From contig JAVCCP010000005.1 of NCBI GenBank assembly GCA_030765405.1, positions 1 to 64,000 on the forward strand: 64,000 nucleotides of DNA. The letters run 5' to 3'. The notes beneath the pieces are model-generated. The model was not told the origin of the DNA. It saw nothing but the letters and a program-made list of their open reading frames with translations, and ran no database searches. Shown here piece by piece: positions 25,844-33,648 of this stretch. The position numbers and the translations under genes were made by a program. Numbering within the stretch: the first letter of the stretch is position 1; each line of letters opens with the position of its first letter. The stretch comes from Candidatus Ancaeobacter aquaticus. GTDB lineage: Bacteria > Auribacterota > Ancaeobacteria > Ancaeobacterales > Ancaeobacteraceae.

Positions 25844-27139
25844 ATGCATATGGAAAATAATAGGGACAATATAAAAGGATTGATACGAGGGCAAAGAACA
25901 GCCTTTTTCGCTGCTTTTGTAACATTAATACTAGCGGTTATGAAAGTGTTTGCGGGGTATATGTTCGACTCAAGCGTGTTGATCGCGGATGCTTTTCACA
26001 GCGGGGCCGATCTGTTGGCGGTATTCGCATCCGGTTTTGGGCTTTGGCTCGCGTCTAAGAAAAAATCAAAGAGGTTTCCTTATGGTTTATACAAAGCGGA
26101 AACATTGGTTACCCTTATAGTTGGGTCTTTAATTGTTTTTGCCGGCATTGAGATATTGCGCGATGGGTATCAAAAATTATTTTATATAGCTCCGGCGCAA
26201 ACGTTTCCGATGATACCTGTTATTGTATGTATAGTATCCGCTGTCACGGCTTATTTCGTGGCGAAGAAAGAAAAAGCTGTTGGTATGTCTATTGGTTCCC
26301 ATTCACTTCTTGCTAATGCCGGAGAGTCTTTTCTCGATATCTTGACCTCAATCGTTGTTTTAGGGGGAATAATATTTGCGTACGCAAATATTCCTTATGT
26401 TGAAGGTTCTATTATTATCTTGATCTCTCTTTTGATTCTTAAATTGGGATTGGAAAACGTGTGGATGTCTTTACTGGTTTTAATGGACGCAAATTTAGAT
26501 CCCGAGCTCCAGCATGATATCGAGGAAAAAATAAACAAGATCTATGGGGTCAAAGGGGTCAGTGAAGTTAAGATACGGCAGTCGGGTCCATTTAAGATGG
26601 TCGAGTGCAAAATCGAGACATCGCCCAATCTTCCTTTATATAGGGCTCATGAACTTGCGGACAAGGCGGAAGATTTTGTTATAAAAAACTATAAGCACAT
26701 AGAATCTGTCTTTATACATATTGAACCCTCAAAGAGAAAGACAGTTTCTGCTATTATCCCTGTTAAAGAAATTAATGGGTTAGAGTCAAAAGTGCACGGG
26801 CATTTTGGCCGGGCGCCCTATTTTGTTATAGTGAAACTAAACAATACAGAAGACGTAGAAATAGAAGATTTCTATTACAACGAGTTTCTTGGCATAAAGA
26901 AACATATAGGGATTAAAGTTATAAAAGCGGTAATTAGATATAAGCTCGATATATTGTTCACGTCCCAGATCGGTGAAATATCATATTATATGCTCAAAGA
27001 AAATTACGTAGACATATACAAAGTTGAAGAGGGCCTTACCGTTGCTGAAATCATTGAGAAGTATCACAAGAAACAAGTTGAAGCCCTTAGTATGCCGACA
27101 CATCCGGTAGAAGAATCAGAATCTGAAACAACTGAATAA
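25844..27139 (+). CDS. Cation diffusion facilitator fused to a NifX-like domain
   Basis: A 431-residue membrane protein. Residues about 15-215 are the six-helix CDF transporter (ALILAVM..., ADAFHSGADLLAVFASGFGL, KRFPYGLYKAETLVTLIVGS, SIGSHSLLANAGESFLDIL), with metal-site Asp/His residues near DAFHSGAD and NAGESFLD. Residues about 220-300 form the cytoplasmic CDF domain. Residues about 310-410 are a dinitrogenase-cofactor-type domain (SKVHGHFGRAPYFVIVKL, ...KVIKAVIRYKLDILFTSQIG), as in the NifX-like gene at the operon start. CDF proteins export Zn, Fe, Mn or Co in exchange for protons. The fused domain could sense or bind metal; Fur-box control points to iron. Confidence 0.9.
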   Translation: MHMENNRDNIKGLIRGQRTAFFAAFVTLILAVMKVFAGYMFDSSVLIADAFHSGADLLAVFASGFGLWLASKKKSKRFPYGLYKAETLVTLIVGSLIVFAGIEILRDGYQKLFYIAPAQTFPMIPVIVCIVSAVTAYFVAKKEKAVGMSIGSHSLLANAGESFLDILTSIVVLGGIIFAYANIPYVEGSIIILISLLILKLGLENVWMSLLVLMDANLDPELQHDIEEKINKIYGVKGVSEVKIRQSGPFKMVECKIETSPNLPLYRAHELADKAEDFVIKNYKHIESVFIHIEPSKRKTVSAIIPVKEINGLESKVHGHFGRAPYFVIVKLNNTEDVEIEDFYYNEFLGIKKHIGIKVIKAVIRYKLDILFTSQIGEISYYMLKENYVDIYKVEEGLTVAEIIEKYHKKQVEALSMPTHPVEESESETTE

Positions 27140-27152
27140 AGAGCAGGTGAAT

Positions 27153-27782
27153 ATGGAAATATTCAATAAAAATTGCGAGGAATATGACGCGTGGTACGAC
27201 AGAAACAATTTTGCTTACTTATCAGAACTTGAATCTATAAAAAAGGTTTTGCCGAAAAAGGGTAAGGGATTAGAGATCGGTGTGGGGACCGGTAGGTTTG
27301 CCGCTCCGTTAGGAATTTTCGTTGGCGTAGATTGTTCGTCAAGCATGCTTAAAATTGCAGAAAAACGTGCGGTTAATGTGTTAGGAGCCTTTGGTGAACA
27401 GCTGCCTTTTTTGAACAACACATTTGATTACACAGCGATTATTATTACGTTGTGTTTTGTTAATGACCATGTGAAAGTTTTAAAAGAAGCCGCGAGAGTT
27501 TTAAAGAAAAATGGAAAAATTGTTATCGGTATAGTTGATAAGAACAGTTTTTTAGGCAAGTATTATCAGAAAAAGAAAAGCATATTTTATAAGCATGCAC
27601 ATTTCTTTGGGGTGGATGAATTGCATGATTTATTGATAAAGACCGGTTTTGGTGAAATAACCTGTTATCAGTCTCTTTTCGATCTGCCCGATAAAATAAC
27701 TTCAATTGAAACACCGAAAAAAGATTTTGGAAAAGGCGGGTTTGTTGTTATTGGCGCAAGAAAATTATCAATGGTTCACTAG
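27153..27782 (+). CDS. Class I SAM-dependent methyltransferase (Methyltransf_11-like)
   Basis: A 209-residue methyltransferase: GLEIGVGTGRFAAPLGIFVG (motif I), VDCSSSMLKIAEKRA (motif II), FDYTAIIITLCFVND and VLKKNGKIVIGIVD (motifs IV-V). The acceptor is unknown; the family often includes arsenite, ubiquinone-type and small-molecule methylases. ATG 27153 follows AGGTGA. Last gene of the presumed iron/cluster operon, 13 bases after the CDF fusion. Confidence 0.85.
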   Translation: MEIFNKNCEEYDAWYDRNNFAYLSELESIKKVLPKKGKGLEIGVGTGRFAAPLGIFVGVDCSSSMLKIAEKRAVNVLGAFGEQLPFLNNTFDYTAIIITLCFVNDHVKVLKEAARVLKKNGKIVIGIVDKNSFLGKYYQKKKSIFYKHAHFFGVDELHDLLIKTGFGEITCYQSLFDLPDKITSIETPKKDFGKGGFVVIGARKLSMVH

Positions 27783-27975
27783 TGTGGTTCGTTTGTGTTT
27801 TCTTCTCAAAATGATACACAGCACGAAAAGCCCTGTCAGCATCAGATGAATCATCGCCTGCAGGAATTTGTTCGGGAGTGAGGCCGGGATTGCATTCTGC
27901 TACAACTTCATGACCATCTAAGTTAGATGTTGCATACAGGGTGTTCCAGGATGCATGGAGTGTCTCGGTGTATAA
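27748..27975 (-). pseudogene. Possible C-terminal remnant of an unidentified gene
   Basis: A 75-codon open frame without a start codon, read on the minus strand, with natural protein-like composition (SWNTLYATSNLDGHEVVAEC, then PEQIPAGDDSSDADRAFRAV). It opens after a stop codon at 27976-27978 and its 3' end runs antisense into the methyltransferase gene. It may be the decayed end of a gene displaced by rearrangement. I do not recognise it. Confidence 0.3.
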
Positions 27976-28013
27976 CTATGCCGCAGACTGCTACAAAGAA
28001 TAAAATGTGTTTA

Positions 28014-28817
28014 TTAAAGCTCATACAGATCTGTACGTCTGTCTTTAAATACTTCCATTTTCTTTCGTGTTTCATCGACGAGGTCAGTATCTATTGTCGT
28101 GGTAAGAAGTTCTTCTTGTGTTTCACATGCCTGAATAACCGTATGTCCCCATGGATCGATAATAACAGAGTCTCCGCAATAGGTAATTATCCCGTCTTCA
28201 CCAAAGTCTTCAGTACCGACCTGATTTGTCCCGATAATGAACATTTGGTTTTCTATTGCTCGTGCACGTACAAGTACTTTCCAGTGATCGAGTCGTGAGT
28301 GGGGAAACGCCATGGGTGAAAGAATCATCTTTGCGCCTTTTAGGGCGTATGTCCGGAATAATTCAGGGAATCGTATGTCGTAACATACAGTAAGACCAAT
28401 GAGCCCCCACGGTGTATCGACAAGAGTGAGTTTGTCTCCTGCTTCCATATGTTTCTCTTCGTGAAGAAGACTGAAAAGATGAGTTTTACGATATACGCCT
28501 GCTTTAACCCCGTCTTTATCAAATAAAATTGATGTATTGGACACTTTTTGATTCTCATTGAGGGAAAGAATAGAACCGTTTATCCATATCTTGTATTTAT
28601 TTGCCAGTTGTGAAATTTGCCCGGAGATCTTTTCGTGATCTTGAGCATTACGTTCATTGTATCCCCAGTTAAAACCGGTTGTCCACATTTCAGGAAAGCA
28701 AATAAGATCGCTTCCCCTTTTGACCGCTTCAGTGATCAGCGGCTCGGCTTTCTTTATGTTTTCTTGTGGCCTTGTAATTGCAACATCTATTTGTGCTATT
28801 GATATAGTTAATTTCAT
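28014..28817 (-). CDS. Carbon-nitrogen hydrolase (nitrilase superfamily, omega-amidase-like)
   Basis: A 267-residue amidase. The Glu-Lys-Cys triad is visible: FPEMWTTGF (Glu), GVYRKTHLF (Lys) and TVCYDIRFPELFRTYALKGA (Cys). NQVGTEDFGEDG and SVIIDPWGHTVIQA are further family markers. CYDIRFPE and the PEMWTTGFN segment are closest to the omega-amidase / YafV-like branch that hydrolyses alpha-ketoglutaramate, a metabolite-repair enzyme; the branch assignment is tentative. It is monocistronic on the minus strand. Confidence 0.9.
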   Translation of the reverse strand: MKLTISIAQIDVAITRPQENIKKAEPLITEAVKRGSDLICFPEMWTTGFNWGYNERNAQDHEKISGQISQLANKYKIWINGSILSLNENQKVSNTSILFDKDGVKAGVYRKTHLFSLLHEEKHMEAGDKLTLVDTPWGLIGLTVCYDIRFPELFRTYALKGAKMILSPMAFPHSRLDHWKVLVRARAIENQMFIIGTNQVGTEDFGEDGIITYCGDSVIIDPWGHTVIQACETQEELLTTTIDTDLVDETRKKMEVFKDRRTDLYEL

Positions 28818-28876
28818 AGTTCACCTCTTCTTTAATGGTAGCTCAAATAGTGAATTCATGCAATTTATTTAGTAGG

Positions 28877-28882
28877 TATAAT
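28877..28882 (+). promoter_or_regulatory. -10 hexamer upstream of the IS3-derived remnant
   Basis: TATAAT, 26 bases before ATG 28909. No good -35 is visible. It probably came with the insertion sequence. Confidence 0.35.
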
Positions 28883-28908
28883 GGTGGTACTAACCATAGG
28901 AGATCTGA

Positions 28909-29334
28909 ATGGGAAGCATGAGGAAGCAATTCAGCAAGGAGTTCAAAGCAAAAGTGGCCTTTGAAGCGTTGAAGGGTTTGGAAACGACTGGCTCAAAAAA
29001 AATTACCGTTTTAAGGCTTGCTGAGTTGTATACTGCTGGTGACAATGGTGGAAGTCCAGACCCAATAGATATCGGCGGTATTACCTGGAGCTATATCGCC
29101 GGTGATTTGCCCGGATATGAAGGTCATGTTATTGGTGATTCATGGACGATGCTTGACGGGAAATATTATATTTATTTGGGGAGTGGGCTTGAAGGTGGCG
29201 GTGAAGTCCCTGAGCCAAGCACATTAGGGCTATTAGCATTCGGTGCGTTAGGAATTCTTGCATATAGAAGAAAGCAAAAGAAAAAGGGACATCGCTATTT
29301 ATGTGGATCTCGCAATGGAGATACTTGCGCATAA
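28909..29334 (+). pseudogene. Chimeric remnant: IS3 transposase OrfA start joined to a PEP-CTERM protein end
   Basis: A 141-codon frame. The first about 23 residues (MGSMRKQFSKEFKAKVAFEA) are the start of an IS3/IS150-type transposase OrfA, complete with AGGAG ribosome site. From about residue 25 the sequence changes to a Gly/Asp-rich segment and ends in EVPEPSTLGLLAFGALGILA plus a basic tail (YRRKQKKKG), a PEP-CTERM sorting signal for exosortase. The PEP-CTERM part has lost its own signal peptide, so the product should not be exported. The frame is open across the junction near 28980, which is either chance or a recent deletion. Confidence 0.7.
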
Positions 29335-29408
29335 GAGAAAGAAAAAAGTTTAAGAAATTGGTTTTTGTTTTCTTGAGAATGTGTGAGAAGTGACATATAA
29401 TTATCTCC

Positions 29409-30020
29409 ATGCATATACCTTTTAAGAAATATATTCCATATTTAGTTAGTTGTTGCGTTCTATTCTTGTCTATTTCATTCTCCGGCTGTAGCTCTATTGA
29501 AACATATCATGCACAAGACCGCTCAGTAGATTTTACTGCTATAAAAACATACCGCTTTTCTCAATCGTCTTCTAAAACTCCCATTTTTGATGATGAGCTG
29601 ATAAAAAGTGCGATTGATGAACAACTGAGATTAAGAGATTTAGTAAAAGAAGAGGGTGGTAATACCGATTGTTTTATCAGGTATACGATATCATTTCGGG
29701 ATATGGAAAAACCCTATAGAGTTGATATGGGGCCACGAGACGATTTGCCAGAAGATTTTGTTGAAAAGTCAAACTATGCTGCACGCGAGTGGGGGAGAAA
29801 TTGGCTTGTTCTTGATTATCAATGGAAACAGGCAAACCTTATAATTAATATGATCAATAGCCAGACAGATTCAGTCCTCTGGACAGCAAGCGCAGATTTT
29901 CCGCTTGAAGAAGAGTTGAAACCGGAAGAGAGGAACAAAAAGCTTCGAAAAGCGATTGTTGAAATGTTTAAAAAATATCCTGTTAAACGAGACAAAGAAA
30001 CAGATAAAGCCGGTAAATGA
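29409..30020 (+). CDS. DUF4136-type lipoprotein
   Basis: A 203-residue envelope lipoprotein. The signal sequence ends in a lipobox (LSISFSGC) with Cys at about residue 27. DRSVDFTAIKTYRF and the DELIKSAIDEQLRLR-type helix fit the DUF4136 family of predicted periplasmic lipoproteins. Function is unknown. It may be co-transcribed with the cupin gene 13 bases downstream. Confidence 0.8.
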   Translation: MHIPFKKYIPYLVSCCVLFLSISFSGCSSIETYHAQDRSVDFTAIKTYRFSQSSSKTPIFDDELIKSAIDEQLRLRDLVKEEGGNTDCFIRYTISFRDMEKPYRVDMGPRDDLPEDFVEKSNYAAREWGRNWLVLDYQWKQANLIINMINSQTDSVLWTASADFPLEEELKPEERNKKLRKAIVEMFKKYPVKRDKETDKAGK

Positions 30021-30033
30021 GAGGAATAAGAAA

Positions 30034-30354
30034 ATGGAAAAAATCATTGAGCATGCAGAAAATCTAACAGATCTAGTGAGTTACAATGATGATTCGGTAG
30101 TGAGTAAAGAGATCATTCGTAAAGATACGGGCACAGTCACATTATTTGCATTTGATAAAGGGCAGGGATTAAGCGAACATACTGCACCGTTTGATGCATT
30201 AGTATATGTCCTAGACGGTACGGTAGAAATAATGATCGCCGGAAAGCCTCATACGGTAAAAGCTGGTGATATTATCATGATGCCGGCAAATAAACCTCAC
30301 GCGCTTAAATCAGTAGAACGTTTTAAAATGCTCTTGGTTATGGTGAAATCATAA
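30034..30354 (+). CDS. Single-domain cupin
   Basis: A 106-residue cupin-2 fold protein: LSEHTAPFDALVYVLDGTVE (first cupin motif, metal-binding His/Glu region) and VKAGDIIMMPANKPHALKSV (second motif). ATG 30034 is preceded by GAGGAA; a longer frame would overlap the lipoprotein. Such small cupins may be metal-dependent isomerases, dioxygenases or sensors; nothing here distinguishes them. Confidence 0.85.
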   Translation: MEKIIEHAENLTDLVSYNDDSVVSKEIIRKDTGTVTLFAFDKGQGLSEHTAPFDALVYVLDGTVEIMIAGKPHTVKAGDIIMMPANKPHALKSVERFKMLLVMVKS

Positions 30355-30387
30355 AACTATCAGTTATTGAATGTGCGGAGGGTGTAT

Positions 30388-30774
30388 ATGATTATCATGG
30401 ATTATAATATAGAGTATTGTGAATCATATTTTTCTGTTACGACCAGCGGTAAAATGAATGCCAATGATTTTCTTTCCATGGCACGCGGCATAATGAGGCA
30501 TCCTCAGTGGAAACTTCATGCTGATTTGCTTTTTGATCATAGAGAACTTGCTTTTTGTGATGTGACACTCAAAGACTTAGAGAAGATAAGAGCGTTTCAC
30601 AAAGAGCACGATGGGGTAATAGGAAAGGGAAGATCAGCGATTCTTCTTGATCGGGGATACAAGGACGCGTGGGATAAGCTATGGTCTCAGGGAGAAAAGC
30701 TCTCATCACAAAACACCGTTATGGTCTTTGAAGACGATCATGAAGCGCTGAAGTGGTTAACGCAACAAACATAG
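30388..30774 (+). CDS. Unknown 128-residue protein, possibly SpoIIAA/STAS-like
   Basis: A soluble 128-residue protein. ATG 30388 follows GGAGGGTG. The pattern of an N-terminal beta-hairpin (CESYFSVTTSGKMNANDF), LHADLLFDHRELAF and a final TVMVFEDDHEALKWL resembles SpoIIAA/STAS-like regulators of the type that begin by describing a resident protein's contribution to an action, but I cannot confirm it. It converges with the mscS gene on the opposite strand. Confidence 0.6.
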   Translation: MIIMDYNIEYCESYFSVTTSGKMNANDFLSMARGIMRHPQWKLHADLLFDHRELAFCDVTLKDLEKIRAFHKEHDGVIGKGRSAILLDRGYKDAWDKLWSQGEKLSSQNTVMVFEDDHEALKWLTQQT

Positions 30775-30811
30775 CCGGCATATCTATCAAATATCCACTC
30801 GAGCGGTATTC

Positions 30812-32335
30812 TTATTCGCCTTTTTCTTTTTTTGTACCTTCTTTAAACGCCCAGTCTTTTATCCAATCATTATCAGGACCTGTTCCAAGATATACCGTTC
30901 TGTGTGGAAATGGGATCTCGATTCCAAGTTCATCGAATTTGTTTTTGAGGCGTCTTCGAAATTCGCGGGCAACTTCCCACTGTTTCATAGCAAGAGTCTT
31001 TATGCGGAACTTAATGGTAACCTGTGAATCGGCAAAGTCGTCTACCCCGAGCATTTCAAGATTCTGAAGGATGAGTCTTCCGTAGTGAGGATCTTGTCTC
31101 ATGCCGACACCAACTTGTTTAATGACATCCATAACGCGGTCTACGTTTTCCTTATATGCAACACCGATATTTAGTAGTGCTTGGGCATATTCCTGCGTAA
31201 AATTTATAACAGATTTAATTTCACCGTTTGGGATATAAATGACCCTCCCTTCAAGATCACGCAGTTTGGTTACGCGAAGTGTTATGTTTTCAACAAGTCC
31301 GCCCGTATCGTTTATCTTGATGACATCGTTGATCCTGTATTGTCCTTCAAGAAGAATAAAAATACCGTTAATGATGTCTCGTATGAGATACTGTCCACCG
31401 AAACCGAATGCCAAACCGATAATTCCAGCACCCGCTAAAAGAGGTGCCATATTGAAGCCGAAACTATCGAGAACAAAAAATACTATTAAGCCAAATATAA
31501 TGAGAGAGCCCAGCCATCTGAATAGGGCCAGAATTGTTTTTAAATGCAGTACCTGTTCAGTTTCTCTAATGGCATCTTTTTTAGTAAGTAGCTTCTTTGC
31601 TCTAGCTAGACTGAACCGCAGTAAAAAGAGAAGAAATAAGCCACTAACAAGTATCAGGAGACCTTTTTGAGACTTATAAAAGATACTCTGATGCTTGATG
31701 GTATCTATGCGAAGCTGTTCATAATCCTCCTTGAGATCAGTCATTTTTGCCTGGCGCGCTTCGAGCTTTTTTTGAGCGGTTTCAGCTTTGAATTCTACGA
31801 TCTTTATTTTTTCTTTATATAATTCAGATTCAGCCTTTGCCTTTTGGACTTCTTCAGCGAGTTTTTTAGCTTTTGCAAGCGTTTCGGGATCCTTTTTTGT
31901 CTCCGCTTCTTTTTTGATTACTTTTAATTCCTGCACCGCGACCGCTGCTGCGTGTTCCTTCACTGCGGCTTCTTTTTCGAGGACTACTTTATCTTCTATT
32001 ATATTTTCAGCATCTGTTTTTGCTTTTTCCAGATCCTTTTCACCCTGCTTGATCTCTTCTTTTTTCTCTTCTGTTTCTTTCTTAAGTTCTTCCTGTATGG
32101 CTTCTTCCGGAGTTTGTATTTCTTCTGTTTTTTTGATCTCAACGGTAATTTTTTTAACAACGGCATCAGTTTTGTTACCGGCAGGTCCCTCTTCAGTAGT
32201 ACTGCTTTCTTCTAAGGACTGAGTGATCTTTTGAACTGTTTCTTCTAGTGCATATATTCGTGAAGAAGAGAATATAATGGCTATAAAACAAATAGTCAAA
32301 GATACTAGAATTGTACTGTATTTTTTAGTGTGCAT
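30812..32335 (-). CDS. MscS-family mechanosensitive channel with long coiled-coil N-terminus
   Basis: A 507-residue protein. Residues 1-29 are a signal peptide or first TM helix. Residues about 55-215 are Glu/Lys-rich coiled coil, predicted periplasmic. Two to three TM helices follow (about 226-245, 270-295), then the pore helix LAGAGIIGLAFGFGGQYLIR and the MscS beta-domain with DVIKINDTGGLVENITLR and RVIYIPNGEIKSVINFT. The channel opens on membrane tension to release solutes. The coiled coil makes it larger than E. coli MscS (about 286 residues), similar in plan to the MscK-like extended members. Confidence 0.92.
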   Translation of the reverse strand: MHTKKYSTILVSLTICFIAIIFSSSRIYALEETVQKITQSLEESSTTEEGPAGNKTDAVVKKITVEIKKTEEIQTPEEAIQEELKKETEEKKEEIKQGEKDLEKAKTDAENIIEDKVVLEKEAAVKEHAAAVAVQELKVIKKEAETKKDPETLAKAKKLAEEVQKAKAESELYKEKIKIVEFKAETAQKKLEARQAKMTDLKEDYEQLRIDTIKHQSIFYKSQKGLLILVSGLFLLFLLRFSLARAKKLLTKKDAIRETEQVLHLKTILALFRWLGSLIIFGLIVFFVLDSFGFNMAPLLAGAGIIGLAFGFGGQYLIRDIINGIFILLEGQYRINDVIKINDTGGLVENITLRVTKLRDLEGRVIYIPNGEIKSVINFTQEYAQALLNIGVAYKENVDRVMDVIKQVGVGMRQDPHYGRLILQNLEMLGVDDFADSQVTIKFRIKTLAMKQWEVAREFRRRLKNKFDELGIEIPFPHRTVYLGTGPDNDWIKDWAFKEGTKKEKGE

Positions 32336-32464
32336 GAGATCTCCTTATTGATATTGATCTTTTCACTGTGTTCTATGTTTAAATGATTTATACAGTATAC
32401 TATAGCCGGGGTGATTAAAGAAGAAGAATTGTACGTTTAAAGATAACTAGATAGAGAAGTAAGC

Positions 32465-33523
32465 TTACACGCTGAATTTTATGCACATGATATCACCGTC
32501 TTTAACGATGTATTCTTTCCCTTCAAGACGAAATTTTCCTGCATTTCTCACTAAATGTTCACTTCCCGCTGATTTGAGGTCATCATAGGTGAATGTTTCA
32601 GCGCGAATAAAACCGCGTTCAAGATCAGAATGGATTTTTCCTGCAGCGTTAACCGCTTTCGTATTTTTTTCAATTGTCCATGCACGGACTTCGTCTTCAC
32701 CGACAGTAAAGAATGATATGAGACCAAGAGTATTGTAGGCAGTACGGATAAAATCGTTTAATGAAAGTTCTTTAATACCGAGATCTTCGAGGAATGCCTG
32801 ACGATCACTTTCATCGAGTGTGCGAAGCTCCGCTTCGATATGTGCAGACATCGCCATAGAATGGGGGATCTTAGTTAATATTTCTTTTGTGGCATCAGAA
32901 TTCAGTGCATCATCACTTACATTAATGAGCACGAAATACTGTTTTTGTGTAAGAAACTGGAAGTTTCGTACAGCCTTTTCTTCCTGTTCGGTAAGTGTTG
33001 CCTCGGATGCAGGTTTTCCATCTTCAAGTTTTTGCAGTATCTTTTCAATTCCTGCAAGTTCAATAATCTCTTCTTTTTGTTTTTCAGTCGCTTTTTTTAC
33101 TGATACTCTGAGCCTTGCAGCTCTTTTTTCAGCTATGGACATATCGGCTATAATAAGACCGGTCATGATTTCGGAGACGTCTCTGATGGGATCAATGGTA
33201 TCTAATGGGTGAAGGACATTTTCGTTTTCAAATGTTCGGACAACAAAAACAAGGGCTTCTACCTCGCGTGCGGTAGCGACCATTTTTGCATCAGAAGAAT
33301 CATTAATATTTCCCGGTATATCGGCAAACTCAATATCTGCATACGTCGTCTTTTTAGGGTTATATAATGATACGAGCCAGTTGATACGTTCATCAGGCAC
33401 TTTCACAACAGCGATATTTGCATTGATTTTGCTGAATGTGCCGACCGCTTTATTTGCCCCTGTAAGCGCATTAAAAACGGTAGTTTTACCTGATTGTTCT
33501 AAACCTATTATCCCTAATTTCAT
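32465..33523 (-). CDS. YchF/Obg-like ATPase
   Basis: A 352-residue P-loop NTPase. The C-terminal TGS/DUF933 half is clearly YchF (EVRAWTIEKNTKAVNAAGKI, DLERGFIRAETFTYDDL, GKEYIVKDGDIMCIKFSV). The P-loop reads GLEQSGKTTVFNAL instead of the usual GLPNVGKSTLFNAL, and the base-specificity motif is NVSD where YchF has NMSE. It is therefore a divergent YchF relative, perhaps with a changed nucleotide preference. YchF binds ribosomes and affects redox-stress responses. Divergent from typA with 125 bases between. Confidence 0.85.
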   Translation of the reverse strand: MKLGIIGLEQSGKTTVFNALTGANKAVGTFSKINANIAVVKVPDERINWLVSLYNPKKTTYADIEFADIPGNINDSSDAKMVATAREVEALVFVVRTFENENVLHPLDTIDPIRDVSEIMTGLIIADMSIAEKRAARLRVSVKKATEKQKEEIIELAGIEKILQKLEDGKPASEATLTEQEEKAVRNFQFLTQKQYFVLINVSDDALNSDATKEILTKIPHSMAMSAHIEAELRTLDESDRQAFLEDLGIKELSLNDFIRTAYNTLGLISFFTVGEDEVRAWTIEKNTKAVNAAGKIHSDLERGFIRAETFTYDDLKSAGSEHLVRNAGKFRLEGKEYIVKDGDIMCIKFSV

Positions 33524-33613
33524 AGTGCCGTACTATAGCACAATACATGAAGATTGCGCCATAGTATTATGGGAATAAACTGAAATAGTACTCGTAAATA
33601 AGGTAATTTCATG

Positions 33614-33619
33614 TATAAT
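33614..33619 (+). promoter_or_regulatory. Likely -10 of the typA promoter
   Basis: TATAAT in ATGTATAATG, 29 bases before the typA start; no convincing -35. Confidence 0.4.
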
Positions 33620-33648
33620 GCTCGCTCAAAAGAAAGATGTGAGATATT

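Noticed and set aside
25844-27139. Magnetosome (Mam/Mad) assignment for the CDF protein, considered because some Omnitrophota are magnetotactic
   Set aside because: No other magnetosome-type gene is in the window, and the NifX-like fusion is not the MamB/MamM plan.
27927-28298. Forward frame antisense to the nitrilase
   Set aside because: Most of it is the reverse of a confident gene; composition is not protein-like.
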